The notes: generated by a model not told the origin, from the sequence alone. DNA of 64,000 nt from Hyphomicrobiales bacterium (GCA_017305835.1 JAFKJY010000046.1:1-64000); one strand, 5' to 3'; shown: positions 37,857 through 45,995, numbered from the stretch's first letter. Translations and numbers: made by a program.

Positions 37857-38909
37857 TTGCATCTGAACATCTGACAAGTCGATTCTTGATCCGCCGGCTC
37901 GCGCGGAGGAGTGCATCGCCTCGATCGTCTGAACGGCGCGGGCACCGGCCGCGCCGTCGGAAAGATTTCGGCTTTCGCCGCGCGCGATCGCGATCAATGC
38001 GTCAACCGGGCCGATGCAGTCATATCTCCCGCACCCTCGCGGCAGCGATATACGGCGTGACGCCCCGCGATGCGAGCCAACGCTGATATGGTCGAGCCGC
38101 GTGTCGACCACCATCGATCCGCGGCCGCCATAGAAGATGATGTTGCAGTAATTGTCGTCCTGCTCGGGCACGCCCGCGACGCCGGAGAGGCTGGCGACCG
38201 CGCCCCCGCGGAAGCTCGCATGCGCCATCACCCCGAGGTCGAGCCCGGCTCTCGTCCCGTGCATCACCGCGCTCACAGAGACGGTGTCCAGCGGCAACAG
38301 GCCGAAGACGAATCCGAGCAAATGCGATAGCTGCCCGAACGTGAAGCCGCCGCCACGTCCGGCGTTACGCCATGTTTCCGGCTTCGGTTCCACCAGCGCC
38401 CCGCTCCAGCGCCCCTCGCCGAGATCGCCGGTGAAGATGCGGCGTACTGGCGATCCCTGATGGGCCACGACCGATTCGATCGGGCCGATCTCCTCCTGTC
38501 GCAACAACTCCATCGCCATCGCGAAATGCGGCTTGTAGTTCCAGCCATAGGCGACGAGCAGCTCTCGCTTGCACCGGCGAGCGGCCGCGACCAGCCGCCA
38601 CGCCTCGGCCGCGCTCAGCGTCATCGGCTTCTCGACCAGTACATGGGCGCCCGCCTCCAGGAATGCCCGCGTCTGCTCGGCGTGGGCGTCATTGGCCGAC
38701 GCGACGATTGCCGCGTCCGCGCCGAGCGCCGCCAGCATACGGAAATCGCGAGTGGCGAATGCGACGCCGAAATTCTCCGACACGGTCGCGAGTCTGTCCG
38801 GGTCCGTGTCGCAAATGCCCGCGATCTCCACGCCGGGAATGGCCTTCAGCGCCGGCAGATGGTTGACGCAGCTGTACCAGCCCGTTCCCACGACCGCGAC
38901 GCGCACCAT
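37854..38909 (-). CDS. Gfo/Idh/MocA family oxidoreductase
   Basis: A 351-residue NAD(P)-dependent dehydrogenase. The N-terminal Rossmann fold starts VRVAVVGTGWYSCVNHLPAL, with the conserved EKPMT (residues about 92-96) typical of sugar oxidoreductases. The C-terminal substrate domain follows, ending ARAGGSRIDL. Family members oxidise sugars, inositols or reduce keto-sugars. In this cluster it may be the first oxidation step. Its start directly abuts the stop of the permease gene. Confidence 0.9.
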   Translation of the reverse strand: MVRVAVVGTGWYSCVNHLPALKAIPGVEIAGICDTDPDRLATVSENFGVAFATRDFRMLAALGADAAIVASANDAHAEQTRAFLEAGAHVLVEKPMTLSAAEAWRLVAAARRCKRELLVAYGWNYKPHFAMAMELLRQEEIGPIESVVAHQGSPVRRIFTGDLGEGRWSGALVEPKPETWRNAGRGGGFTFGQLSHLLGFVFGLLPLDTVSVSAVMHGTRAGLDLGVMAHASFRGGAVASLSGVAGVPEQDDNYCNIIFYGGRGSMVVDTRLDHISVGSHRGASRRISLPRGCGRYDCIGPVDALIAIARGESRNLSDGAAGARAVQTIEAMHSSARAGGSRIDLSDVQMQ

Positions 38910-39713
38910 CTATTGAAACCTCTGCAGTCCCCAGCGCACCACCGTCTTGCGCTCGAGCGGAATGAAGACTGCGCGGTCGAGCACGTACCACACCACGGCG
39001 ATCACCAGCATGCCGACGATGACCGTGTCGGTGCCGTAGGATTGCGAGGCGTCGATGGTCATGAAGCCGAGCCCGCTCGTACCGGCGATCATCTCGGCGC
39101 CCACCAGCGCGCGCAGTCCGAACGCCATCGAGGTCCGCAGCCCGACGATGATCTGCACCAGCGCTCCCGGTAGGATCAGTTCGCGGAAATAGCCGATCCC
39201 CGTTCCGCCCATCGAGCGGACGGCGTTGCGTAAGACGGCGGGGATGGATTCGACTCCCCTCACCACGTTGTAGATGGTACTGAAGAACACGGTGTTTGCG
39301 ATGACGAAGATGACCGGGCCCTGGCCGAAGCCGAACCAGATGATCGCCATCGGCACCCAGGCGATGCCCGCGATCGCCTGGAAGAAGACCAGCGCCGGCC
39401 GCACCACGTCGGAGACGTGGCGGTTGAGCGCAATCGCGAGCCCGAGCGGAAGCGCGAGCGCCGTCCCCAGCAACAGGCCGACGATGAACCGGCTGCCGCT
39501 CACCAGGAGTTCCCAACCTAGCTTACCGCTGGAGGTGAGCACCCAGAACTGCTCGCCGATCTCCATGACGGTCGGCAGCTTGTAAGCCGGCACCTTGACG
39601 AAGAACGGCACCGCCGCCCATGCCGCCACGACGAGCGCCGGCACGATCAAAGCCAGCCCGATGCTGGCAGCCTGCCGGGCGAGCCGCGAAGGGGCAATGC
39701 CGTTAGCTGTCAT
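38910..39713 (-). CDS. ABC transporter permease (TauC/SsuC type), second
   Basis: A 267-residue permease with six predicted helices. The contact loop reads NAVRSMGGTGIGYFRELILP. It overlaps the other permease gene by 11 bp. Taurine/sulfonate transporters normally use two copies of one permease; here two related but different permeases are encoded, which suggests a heterodimer. Confidence 0.92.
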   Translation of the reverse strand: MTANGIAPSRLARQAASIGLALIVPALVVAAWAAVPFFVKVPAYKLPTVMEIGEQFWVLTSSGKLGWELLVSGSRFIVGLLLGTALALPLGLAIALNRHVSDVVRPALVFFQAIAGIAWVPMAIIWFGFGQGPVIFVIANTVFFSTIYNVVRGVESIPAVLRNAVRSMGGTGIGYFRELILPGALVQIIVGLRTSMAFGLRALVGAEMIAGTSGLGFMTIDASQSYGTDTVIVGMLVIAVVWYVLDRAVFIPLERKTVVRWGLQRFQ

Positions 39714-40485
39714 GGCTGACCACCATTCCCCAGCGGTCGATCGTCGCCTTCTCGAACGGACGCAGATAGTTGCGGTCGATGAAGAGCCACAAGAGGCCCA
39801 TGCAGATCATGCCGAGCACCGTCCGGTCCGTCTGCAGGTGCGTCGTGCTCTCGAAGATGAGGTAGCCGATGCCGGACTGGGCTCCGATCAGCTCGCCAAA
39901 GATGAGCGCGCGGAAGGCGAACCCGGCCGCGACCCTGAAGCCGTTGACCGCCTGCGGCAGCATCCCGGGCAGAACGACCTCGCGCAGCACCTGCCATCGC
40001 GACCCGCCGAGCGACCGCGCGGCCAGGATCAGCGAGGGCTGGATGCTACGGATGCCGGACAGCGAATTGAAAAGCACTGGCCAGATCACGACGTAGACCA
40101 CGGCGACGAGAATGGTCGGCAGCCCGAAGCCGAACCAGATGACGAACAGGGGAATCCAGGCGAGTTCGACCATATAGTAGAGGAAGTCGATCATCGGTCC
40201 GAGCATCCGCATGGCGAGCTTGGAACTGGCGATAAGAAGCGCCAGAGCGCAGCCGATCGCGGTGCCGATCAGGACGCCGAGCAGGTAGCGCAGCATGCTG
40301 TCAGCTATATAGGACGGAAGGATGCCCTTCTCCGTCATCTCGATGAAGGCCCGCCAGACCGCCGCCGGGCTGGGATAGAAATGCGGTGGCACGTCGACGA
40401 CATAGACTGAAAGCTGCCACAGCAGCAGTATCGCCGCGATGCCACTCGCGCCCTTCAGCATCTTGGTTTGCGCGCTCCAAGACAT
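39703..40485 (-). CDS. ABC transporter permease (TauC/SsuC type), first
   Basis: A 260-residue permease with six predicted helices and contact loop LAARSLGGSRWQVLREVVLP. Family-typical length. It follows the ATPase gene after a 241-bp gap and overlaps the second permease by 11 bp. Confidence 0.92.
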   Translation of the reverse strand: MSWSAQTKMLKGASGIAAILLLWQLSVYVVDVPPHFYPSPAAVWRAFIEMTEKGILPSYIADSMLRYLLGVLIGTAIGCALALLIASSKLAMRMLGPMIDFLYYMVELAWIPLFVIWFGFGLPTILVAVVYVVIWPVLFNSLSGIRSIQPSLILAARSLGGSRWQVLREVVLPGMLPQAVNGFRVAAGFAFRALIFGELIGAQSGIGYLIFESTTHLQTDRTVLGMICMGLLWLFIDRNYLRPFEKATIDRWGMVVSHDS

Positions 40486-40630
40486 CTAGAGACTGCTGTT
40501 GAGCTGCGATGGGACTGCGCTGCAGCCGAATTTGACCCACCCGATAGGAGCCAGCCGCAAACCGAACCGGCAAGCTAAAATCGGCGCAACTCGCAGGGCT
40601 GGGGGGCGAAAGCTGCCTGATGCGTCGAGA

Positions 40631-40646
40631 GGCATACCGATATGCC
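40631..40646. repeat. Palindrome in the permease-ATPase gap
   Basis: GGCATA, CCGA, TATGCC is a perfect short inverted repeat, and a larger imperfect repeat (GAGAGGCAT near 40627 against ATGCC-CTCTC near 40656) surrounds it. It lies within the 241-bp gap 40486-40726 of an otherwise tightly packed operon. It may be an RNA hairpin or processing site. Confidence 0.4.
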
Positions 40647-40726
40647 CGATACCGGCATGCCGCTCTCTCCTATTACGCGGCTTTTCGCTTCTCAACGCAG
40701 CCTCCATCCCAAGTCCATGACAGCCT

Positions 40727-41491
40727 CTAGTTGCCACGCACTCGGTTCATCACCTCGCCGGACAGCACGGCAAAGCGCGGATCGGTTGCGATCGTGCCCC
40801 AGTCCCGCTCCTCGCGAGGGATATCGATGGCGATCATGTCCTTGATCTGATGCGGCGGACGGCCGAGCACCATCACCCTGTCGCCCAGGAACACCGCTTC
40901 CTCGACGCTGTGGGTGACGAACAGCACCGTCATCTTCTGCGCCGCGCAGATGCGCAGCAGCTCCTGCTGGAGGACCACGCGCGTCTGCGCGTCGACGGCG
41001 GCGAACGGCTCATCCATCAACATGACCTTCGGCGACATTACCAGCGTGCGCGCCACCGCCGTACGCTGCTTCATCCCACCCGACAGCTCGTGCGGATATT
41101 TCTCGGCCGCTTGCTCCAGTCCGGTCAGCTTCAGGTACTCCGCCGCCTGACGGCGACGCTCGTCGCGGCCCACCCCGCGAAACTTCAAGCCCAGCGCGAC
41201 ATTGTCGATCACTGTACGCCAGGGCAACAGGGCATATTCCTGGAAAACAACGCCGCGGTCCGGGCCTGGACCACGGATCGCTTCGCCATCGACCTCGACC
41301 CGCCCCGCCTTCGGCGGCACGAAACCGGCTATGGCCGAGACGAGGGTCGACTTACCGCATCCGCTAGCACCGACCACGCAGAAAAATTCGCCGCTGCAGA
41401 CCTCAAACGAAACGTCCTCCAGCGCCAGATGGCGCGGCTGCCCCTCGATTCCATATTCGACGGTCAGACCGGATATGCGTATGTTGCTCAT
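40727..41491 (-). CDS. ABC transporter ATP-binding protein (TauB/SsuB type)
   Basis: A 254-residue ATPase with Walker A GASGCGKSTLV, signature LSGGMKQRTAVARTLVM, Walker B VMLMDEPFAAVDAQTR and switch VTHSVEEAV. The ATG at 41491 (MSNIRISGLTVEYG) has AGGAA at the proper distance; an ATG six bases upstream is too close. It serves both permeases of the operon. Confidence 0.93.
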   Translation of the reverse strand: MSNIRISGLTVEYGIEGQPRHLALEDVSFEVCSGEFFCVVGASGCGKSTLVSAIAGFVPPKAGRVEVDGEAIRGPGPDRGVVFQEYALLPWRTVIDNVALGLKFRGVGRDERRRQAAEYLKLTGLEQAAEKYPHELSGGMKQRTAVARTLVMSPKVMLMDEPFAAVDAQTRVVLQQELLRICAAQKMTVLFVTHSVEEAVFLGDRVMVLGRPPHQIKDMIAIDIPREERDWGTIATDPRFAVLSGEVMNRVRGN

Positions 41492-41500
41492 CGGCATTTC

Positions 41501-41815
41501 CTAGAGTCCGACCGGAAGCACGTCGCGGACCCAGTATTTGCCGGCAAGCGCCCGCAACTGGTTGACCTTCACATCCATCACGAAGGCGCTATCACCGTCG
41601 ATCCGGACGACGCGGCCGACCTTCTGGAGCGCGTCCATATGGAATGTCTCCGGCGGGAACCGCAACACCACTTCGGCACCCGAACGCTCGATCTCGGCGG
41701 CCTCGGAATCCGTCAGCTTGGCGCGCGAACCTGACCTCTGGTCGAGCGCCGCGCCTCCCAGCAGCAGCACCAAGACCAGCGTCACCCAAACCGGGCGAAT
41801 CAACAGGAATGTCAA
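41501..41815 (-). CDS. Small membrane-anchored protein of unknown function
   Basis: About 104 residues from a TTG at 41815 (GGGAGG lies 12 bases upstream). A single hydrophobic segment (FLLIRPVWVTLVLVLLLGG) is followed by a polar domain with AEVVLRFPPETFHMDALQKV and VVRIDGDSAFVMDVKVNQLR. Unless cleaved, it is anchored with the C-terminus outside. It is the first gene of the minus-strand operon, right behind the operator, and stops 9 bp before the ATPase. No family recognised; the frame also stays open through the operator, so the start is uncertain. Confidence 0.55.
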   Translation of the reverse strand: MTFLLIRPVWVTLVLVLLLGGAALDQRSGSRAKLTDSEAAEIERSGAEVVLRFPPETFHMDALQKVGRVVRIDGDSAFVMDVKVNQLRALAGKYWVRDVLPVGL

Positions 41816-41840
41816 AGCCCTACCATCCTCCCGATATATG

Positions 41841-41856
41841 TGATATACGTATATCA
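41841..41856. promoter_or_regulatory. Perfect palindromic operator TGATATACGTATATCA
   Basis: A 16-bp perfect palindrome between the divergent LacI regulator gene (start 41920) and the minus-strand operon (start near 41815). The central CG and half-site layout are typical of LacI-family operators. Related sequences occur at 34477-34512, 37823-37856 and 43054-43069. Confidence 0.8.
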
Positions 41857-41919
41857 TTTGACGATGTGTGTCAACGGTGCCAGTGTGCGGCCTACCGGCG
41901 GATTCGGGCTTGGGTAAAG

Positions 41920-42951
41920 ATGCGGGACGACGACGGCAGGCGGCTGCCCAACATGCGCGACGTGGCAAGGGTGGCAAATCTCTCCTTGATCACGGTGTCG
42001 CGTGCGATGCGTGAGCCACAGAAGGTGCGGCCGGAAACGCGCGAGCGGGTGGAGCGCGCGATCGCGCAAATTGACTATGTGCCGCACCTCGCGGCAAGAA
42101 GCCTGCAGAAGAGCCGCTCCAACATCGTCGCGCTTCTGCTGCCGTCACTTCAAAATTCCGCGTTCTCGACGACGGCGCAGGGTCTGCTCGACGTGCTCGA
42201 GCCGGAAGGCTACCAGCTTATGGTCGGTAGCATCGGCGACTTCCGCGATCCATCGGTCGAGCGCAAGCTCTTGTCGGCGTTTCTCGGCAGGCGGCCCGAC
42301 GCTATCGTGCTGACCGGCGCCAGCCGGGACGAGGCGACGGATCGCATGCTGGAGCGCGCGAGCGTGCCTGTCATCAATATCTGGAGCAAGGCGCGGCATC
42401 CGCACTCTATGAGCATCGGTCCTGACAACCGGCGCGCCGCCCGCGAGATGACCGAAGGCCTCCTCGATCGCGGCTATGCGCGCATAGGGTTCCTCGGCGG
42501 ATACTCCAGATACAACGACATCGTGCGGGCGCGCCGCCAGGGCTATCTCGACGCGATGTCGAAGCGTGGCGTCGCGCTATCGGAGAGCTGGCTGAAGGAG
42601 ATCGACGCGCCGGCGCGGATGGTCGAGGTCGGCAACGCCTTCATGGAGTTGTTGGCGGCCGCGCCGGAAATCGACGCCATCTTTTGCCCGGGCGATCACT
42701 ATGCGATCGGCGCCTTGCTGCGCGCCGGCGCCGAAGGAATCGCCGTGCCCGGCCGGGTCGCAATCGCCGGATTCGGCGACCTTGAACTTTCGGCGTGCCT
42801 GACGCCCGCGCTCACCACCGTCCACGTTGATGCGTACGAACTCGGCCGCCTGGCGGGCAGCAAGGTGCTGTCGGCACTGTTCGGCGAGGCCTCGCATGAA
42901 GGCAAGGTCATAGCGGTCGGTCACCAGTTGGTCTGGCGCGCCTCGACCTGA
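41920..42951 (+). CDS. LacI family transcriptional regulator (GntR/IdnR-like)
   Basis: A 343-residue repressor. The DNA-binding domain starts around residue 12 (NMRDVARVANLSLITVSRAM) with hinge HLAARSLQKSRSNIVALLLP. The effector domain has FLGRRPDAIVLTG, RGYARIGFLGGYSRY and VAIAGFGDLELSACLTPALT. The start at 41920 is chosen from family alignment; an internal ATG at 41953 is possible. It is divergent from the long catabolic operon and is followed by the dehydratase gene. It is the best candidate to bind the palindrome at 41841. Confidence 0.9.
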   Translation: MRDDDGRRLPNMRDVARVANLSLITVSRAMREPQKVRPETRERVERAIAQIDYVPHLAARSLQKSRSNIVALLLPSLQNSAFSTTAQGLLDVLEPEGYQLMVGSIGDFRDPSVERKLLSAFLGRRPDAIVLTGASRDEATDRMLERASVPVINIWSKARHPHSMSIGPDNRRAAREMTEGLLDRGYARIGFLGGYSRYNDIVRARRQGYLDAMSKRGVALSESWLKEIDAPARMVEVGNAFMELLAAAPEIDAIFCPGDHYAIGALLRAGAEGIAVPGRVAIAGFGDLELSACLTPALTTVHVDAYELGRLAGSKVLSALFGEASHEGKVIAVGHQLVWRAST

Positions 42952-43053
42952 GCTGGCCTGTCGCGTCCGCCGCGCACCCGAGTCGGGTGGAGCAGGCCGG
43001 CCATTTTCGTCCTTCCCTGGCAATTCGCGTCGGCTTGCGAAATTGATGGACAA

Positions 43054-43087
43054 TGATACACGTACAGCATCAATGGCGTGTATGTCA
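43054..43087. promoter_or_regulatory. Operator-like site upstream of dehydratase gene
   Basis: TGATACACGTACAGCA at 43054-43069 matches the regulon palindrome at 13 of 16 positions. A diverged inverted partner (CGTGTATGTCAT, 43077-43088) follows. It is about 80-110 bp before the dehydratase start, in the 213-bp gap after lacI. Confidence 0.5.
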
Positions 43088-43164
43088 TTCACTGAGCCGT
43101 ACCCCCCGGGGTGCGACGATCGATTCCCTGGAACAGGGGCCGTTAAAGCTGGGATTAAAGCGAG

Positions 43165-44289
43165 ATGAAGATCGCCGAGGTCGAGGTTCATATTCTGGAG
43201 TCCGGGTATCTCGGAACCAAGATCATCAGGGATCGCGCCGCATCACCCATGGGCAGATTTCCACGCTTTGCCGAGACGCGGTCGTCGTGGATCTGGCCGA
43301 CCGCGAAAGTGGCGACAGTTGTGCGCGCCGACAACGGTGCGCAAGGCGTCTCAATCACCAATGGAGGCGAGGTGGTTGCTGCGATCGCCTCCCGCCTCGG
43401 CTGGCTGATCCGCGGTGAAACGGTCGACAGCCCGCAGGACCTCTGGGAATTGATGATGCGCTCGATCACCCTTTGGGACCGTTCGGGTTTCGTCGGCATG
43501 GGGCTCGCCGCGCTTGACATCGCGATATGGGATCTGTGCGCCGACGAGGCGGGCAAGCCGCTGATCGACCTGCTGGGTGGCGCACGGACCGACAGTATGC
43601 CCGTCTACATCACCACTGCGCGTCCCATGGCCGGAAGCGGGTTCACCGGCGTCAAGATGCCGGCGCGGTATGGTCCGGAGAGCGGCGAAGAGGGCATGCG
43701 GCAGAACTGCATGGACGTCGCCGCCGCGCGCGAAGTGCTGGGGACCGGGGCCGATGTCAGCTTCGACTGCTTCGTCGGCTGGGACGCCGGCTACACCGCG
43801 CAGATGATTGAGCGCCTGGAGCCATACCGCATGCGCTGGATCGAGGACCCACTCCTGCCCAATGACATCGAAGGATTCAGGAAACTAGCGGAAGCTGGAC
43901 ACAAATTCTCGGTCGGCAATTTCCTCTACTCCTATGCGGAAATAAAACAGTTTCTCGAGATGGGTGTGGTCGAAGCGCTCCAGCCCGACGTCGCGTGGAG
44001 CGGTGGCATCACCGAGAATTTGCGGATCGCCGAACTTGCGCGGAAGTTCTCCGTGCCGCTCATCTTCCACAACACGACGGAGCAGCCCTGGGCGTTGGCG
44101 CTCAGCTTCGCGCTTCCCTGCGCCGAGGTAGAGCATGTCGATCGTGGTGGGCAATCGATCCTGGCCGAACTGTTTGCCGCACAGGCGCCGGCGCCTGCCG
44201 GCGCACTCAGCGTGGCCGACATCCCTGCGTCGAACAGGCTCTCCGCTGCCGCACTCTCGGCAATGCGCCGCTACAATGGAGATCAGTAG
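43165..44289 (+). CDS. Enolase-superfamily (mandelate racemase/muconate lactonizing) dehydratase-like protein
   Basis: A 374-residue TIM-barrel enzyme most like the sugar-acid dehydratases (rhamnonate type). The metal-ligand strands are VSFDCFVGW (Asp), MRWIEDPLLP (Glu) and FSVGNFLYS, where the usual third Glu is replaced by Asn. A candidate catalytic His is in LIFHNTTEQP. The capping domain is present at the N-terminus (MKIAEVEVHILESG). It follows the LacI gene in the same direction and shares the regulon operator. It would convert an aldonate to a 2-keto-3-deoxy acid for the SDR. A D-E-N ligand set is known in glucarate dehydratases, so it may still be active. Confidence 0.87.
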   Translation: MKIAEVEVHILESGYLGTKIIRDRAASPMGRFPRFAETRSSWIWPTAKVATVVRADNGAQGVSITNGGEVVAAIASRLGWLIRGETVDSPQDLWELMMRSITLWDRSGFVGMGLAALDIAIWDLCADEAGKPLIDLLGGARTDSMPVYITTARPMAGSGFTGVKMPARYGPESGEEGMRQNCMDVAAAREVLGTGADVSFDCFVGWDAGYTAQMIERLEPYRMRWIEDPLLPNDIEGFRKLAEAGHKFSVGNFLYSYAEIKQFLEMGVVEALQPDVAWSGGITENLRIAELARKFSVPLIFHNTTEQPWALALSFALPCAEVEHVDRGGQSILAELFAAQAPAPAGALSVADIPASNRLSAAALSAMRRYNGDQ

Positions 44290-44377
44290 ACCGGGACTGT
44301 ATGGGCCGGAATAGAGCTGCCGCCTTCCGCATTTGTACGGTCCGGAGGCTTCTGATCGGTTTTCCGGGAGTTAGTAC

Positions 44378-44470
44378 CTAGGTTGCGGATATGATGCCGT
44401 GCGCGCCAATGTTGTAGTGGCGGTAAAACTCAGCATCGAGCCGGTCTGGCCAAAGTGCTCGACGCCGAGC
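44378..44470 (-). pseudogene. C-terminal remnant of a transketolase, frameshifted
   Basis: On the minus strand LGVEHFGQTGS and, one frame over, DAEFYRHYNIGAHGIISAT followed by a stop. This order (G-V-x-x-F-G-Q-S-G, then D-L-Y-x-H-Y-x-I, ending I-x-A) is the C-terminal signature of transketolases. The frameshift lies between the two pieces near 44434. Nothing of the upstream 600 residues remains. Confidence 0.65.
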
Positions 44471-44481
44471 GAGCGAGTGCG

Positions 44482-44816
44482 GTGACCGTGCACGGAGCCG
44501 AGCCAACCGCCTACCGAATCTCGAACTTATCGCCAGCTTCGGTGTGGGCAATGAAGGCATCGACGTCGCGCATGCCACGCGCAAGGGTGTCGTCGTCACC
44601 AACACGCCGGAGTGCTGAACGACGAGGTGGCAGACGCCGCCGTCTGGCTGCTTCTCGACGCGGTGCGCGGCTTCTCGAAGGCGCAGTCCCGGCTGCGCGC
44701 GGGCAGGTGGCCGGCCGAAGGTACCTATCCGCTTTCGCCACGCTCGCTGAAGGGGCGCCCAGTCGGCATATGGGGCCTCGGCCGGATCGGACGGGCCATT
44801 GCCCGGCGCCCGACCC
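44482..44816 (+). pseudogene. Remnant of D-2-hydroxyacid dehydrogenase
   Basis: On the plus strand AVTVHG, then in another frame RLPNLELIASFGVGNEGIDV with AHATRKGVVVTNTP, and after a further frameshift near 44612 VLNDEVADAAVWLLLDAVRG, RLRAGRWP and GIWGLGRIGRAIARR. This is the middle of a D-isomer-specific 2-hydroxyacid dehydrogenase up to the NAD-binding GxGxxG. It stops at the edge of the convergent LysR gene. At least two frameshifts plus missing ends make it non-functional. Confidence 0.8.
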
Positions 44817-45791
44817 TCAGTCGCCGCCGCCTCGCTCGCCTCGAGACCCGGCTGGGGGGGAGCGGCGAGGGGCGGGGCTCAGTTCGCCGAAGTCGCGTTC
44901 GAGGTCTGCGAACTCCTTTATGAGCCGGCCGGCGAGGGCCCGCACCGCGGGCGAGGAATGGCGGTCCCGGTGGATCAGCAGCCCGATCTCGCTCGCCGAG
45001 AGATCGGGCTCGGCCAGCGGGACATGCACCAGTTCGCGGCGCTTCAGTTCGTCGACGAAGCCGGTCGGCGTGAAGAAGCCGATGCCGAGCCCGTTGAGCA
45101 TGGCGTGCTTGGTCATCGGCAGGGAATTGGTCAGCAATATCGACTTGAACTGCGCGCCGCTGTGGGTGAACTCGGCTTCGGCCGTCGCGTTCAGGATCCA
45201 CGGGTCGCTCAGCATGCAGACCGGATAGTCGGCGCAATCGGTGAGCGTGACCTCCTTCTTGCCGGCCAGCGGATGGTCGGGCCGCATGATGGCGCCGATG
45301 CGCATGCGGATGCGCGCCACCACGTCGTAGCCGCTATGCCGGCGGTCTATGAACAGGATGGCGATATCGGCCCTGCGGGCGCGCATCTCTTCGGTATGCT
45401 CGCGGGGCGCGGCGTCGATGACGCGGAACGAGATGTGCGGGTGCTGCCTGGCGGTATCCTCGATCGCCATCGGCAGGATGCGCACGAGCGGCGCGGGGAT
45501 CGAAACGATGCGCACCTCGCCGTGGATGTCGCCCGACAGGGTGGCGATCTCTCCGCGCACGTCGTTCCAGCGCGAAAGCGTCTCGCGGACGTGGCGGATG
45601 ACGTGTTCGCCGGCGGCGGTCGGCCTGACGCCGTTGCCGACGCGCTCGAACAGGGGCGTGCCGATCTCGGCTTCGAGCTTGAGGATCTGCCGGTTGACGG
45701 CGGAAGACGCGACGTTGAGGACGCCGGCGGCGCGCCGGATCGAGCCCAGCCGGGCGACCTGGTCGACATAGCGTAGGGCCGCTGCGTGCAT
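44817..45791 (-). CDS. LysR family transcriptional regulator
   Basis: A 324-residue regulator. The N-terminal helix-turn-helix is seen in YVDQVARLGSIRRAAGVLNV and SSAVNRQILKLEAEIGTPLF, and the effector domain has HPLAGKKEVTL and AMLNGLGIGFFTPTGF. The C-terminus carries a Pro/Arg/Gly-rich tail. The ATG at 45791 (MHAAALRYVDQV) fits the family; upstream residues are not expected. Divergent from the ABC/CoA operon, with a perfect palindrome between them. Confidence 0.92.
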   Translation of the reverse strand: MHAAALRYVDQVARLGSIRRAAGVLNVASSAVNRQILKLEAEIGTPLFERVGNGVRPTAAGEHVIRHVRETLSRWNDVRGEIATLSGDIHGEVRIVSIPAPLVRILPMAIEDTARQHPHISFRVIDAAPREHTEEMRARRADIAILFIDRRHSGYDVVARIRMRIGAIMRPDHPLAGKKEVTLTDCADYPVCMLSDPWILNATAEAEFTHSGAQFKSILLTNSLPMTKHAMLNGLGIGFFTPTGFVDELKRRELVHVPLAEPDLSASEIGLLIHRDRHSSPAVRALAGRLIKEFADLERDFGELSPAPRRSPPAGSRGERGGGD

Positions 45792-45810
45792 GGCGCATCC
45801 CCTCGTGCAC

Positions 45811-45835
45811 AGGTGATGCCAATTCGGCATCACCT
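45811..45835. promoter_or_regulatory. Perfect inverted repeat, LysR-type operator
   Basis: AGGTGATGCC, AATTC, GGCATCACCT: 10-bp perfect arms with a 5-base spacer, containing the LysR box T-N11-A within ATGCC-AATTC-GGCAT. It lies 20 bp before the LysR start and 160 bp before the divergent operon, so it is the probable autoregulatory and activation site. Confidence 0.8.
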
Positions 45836-45995
45836 CTCTCGAATCTTTATGCTTCCTGCGCGCGCCCTGCCACAACTAAAGTCGCAGCAGCTTCGAAAAA
45901 GATTGCCGGCGAATGGGAGCTCGAAGAAGCGGCCGCCGGCAAAGAGTGTGAAGTGACGGGGCCCGAGCGAGGGCACCCAAACAAGGGGAACACCG

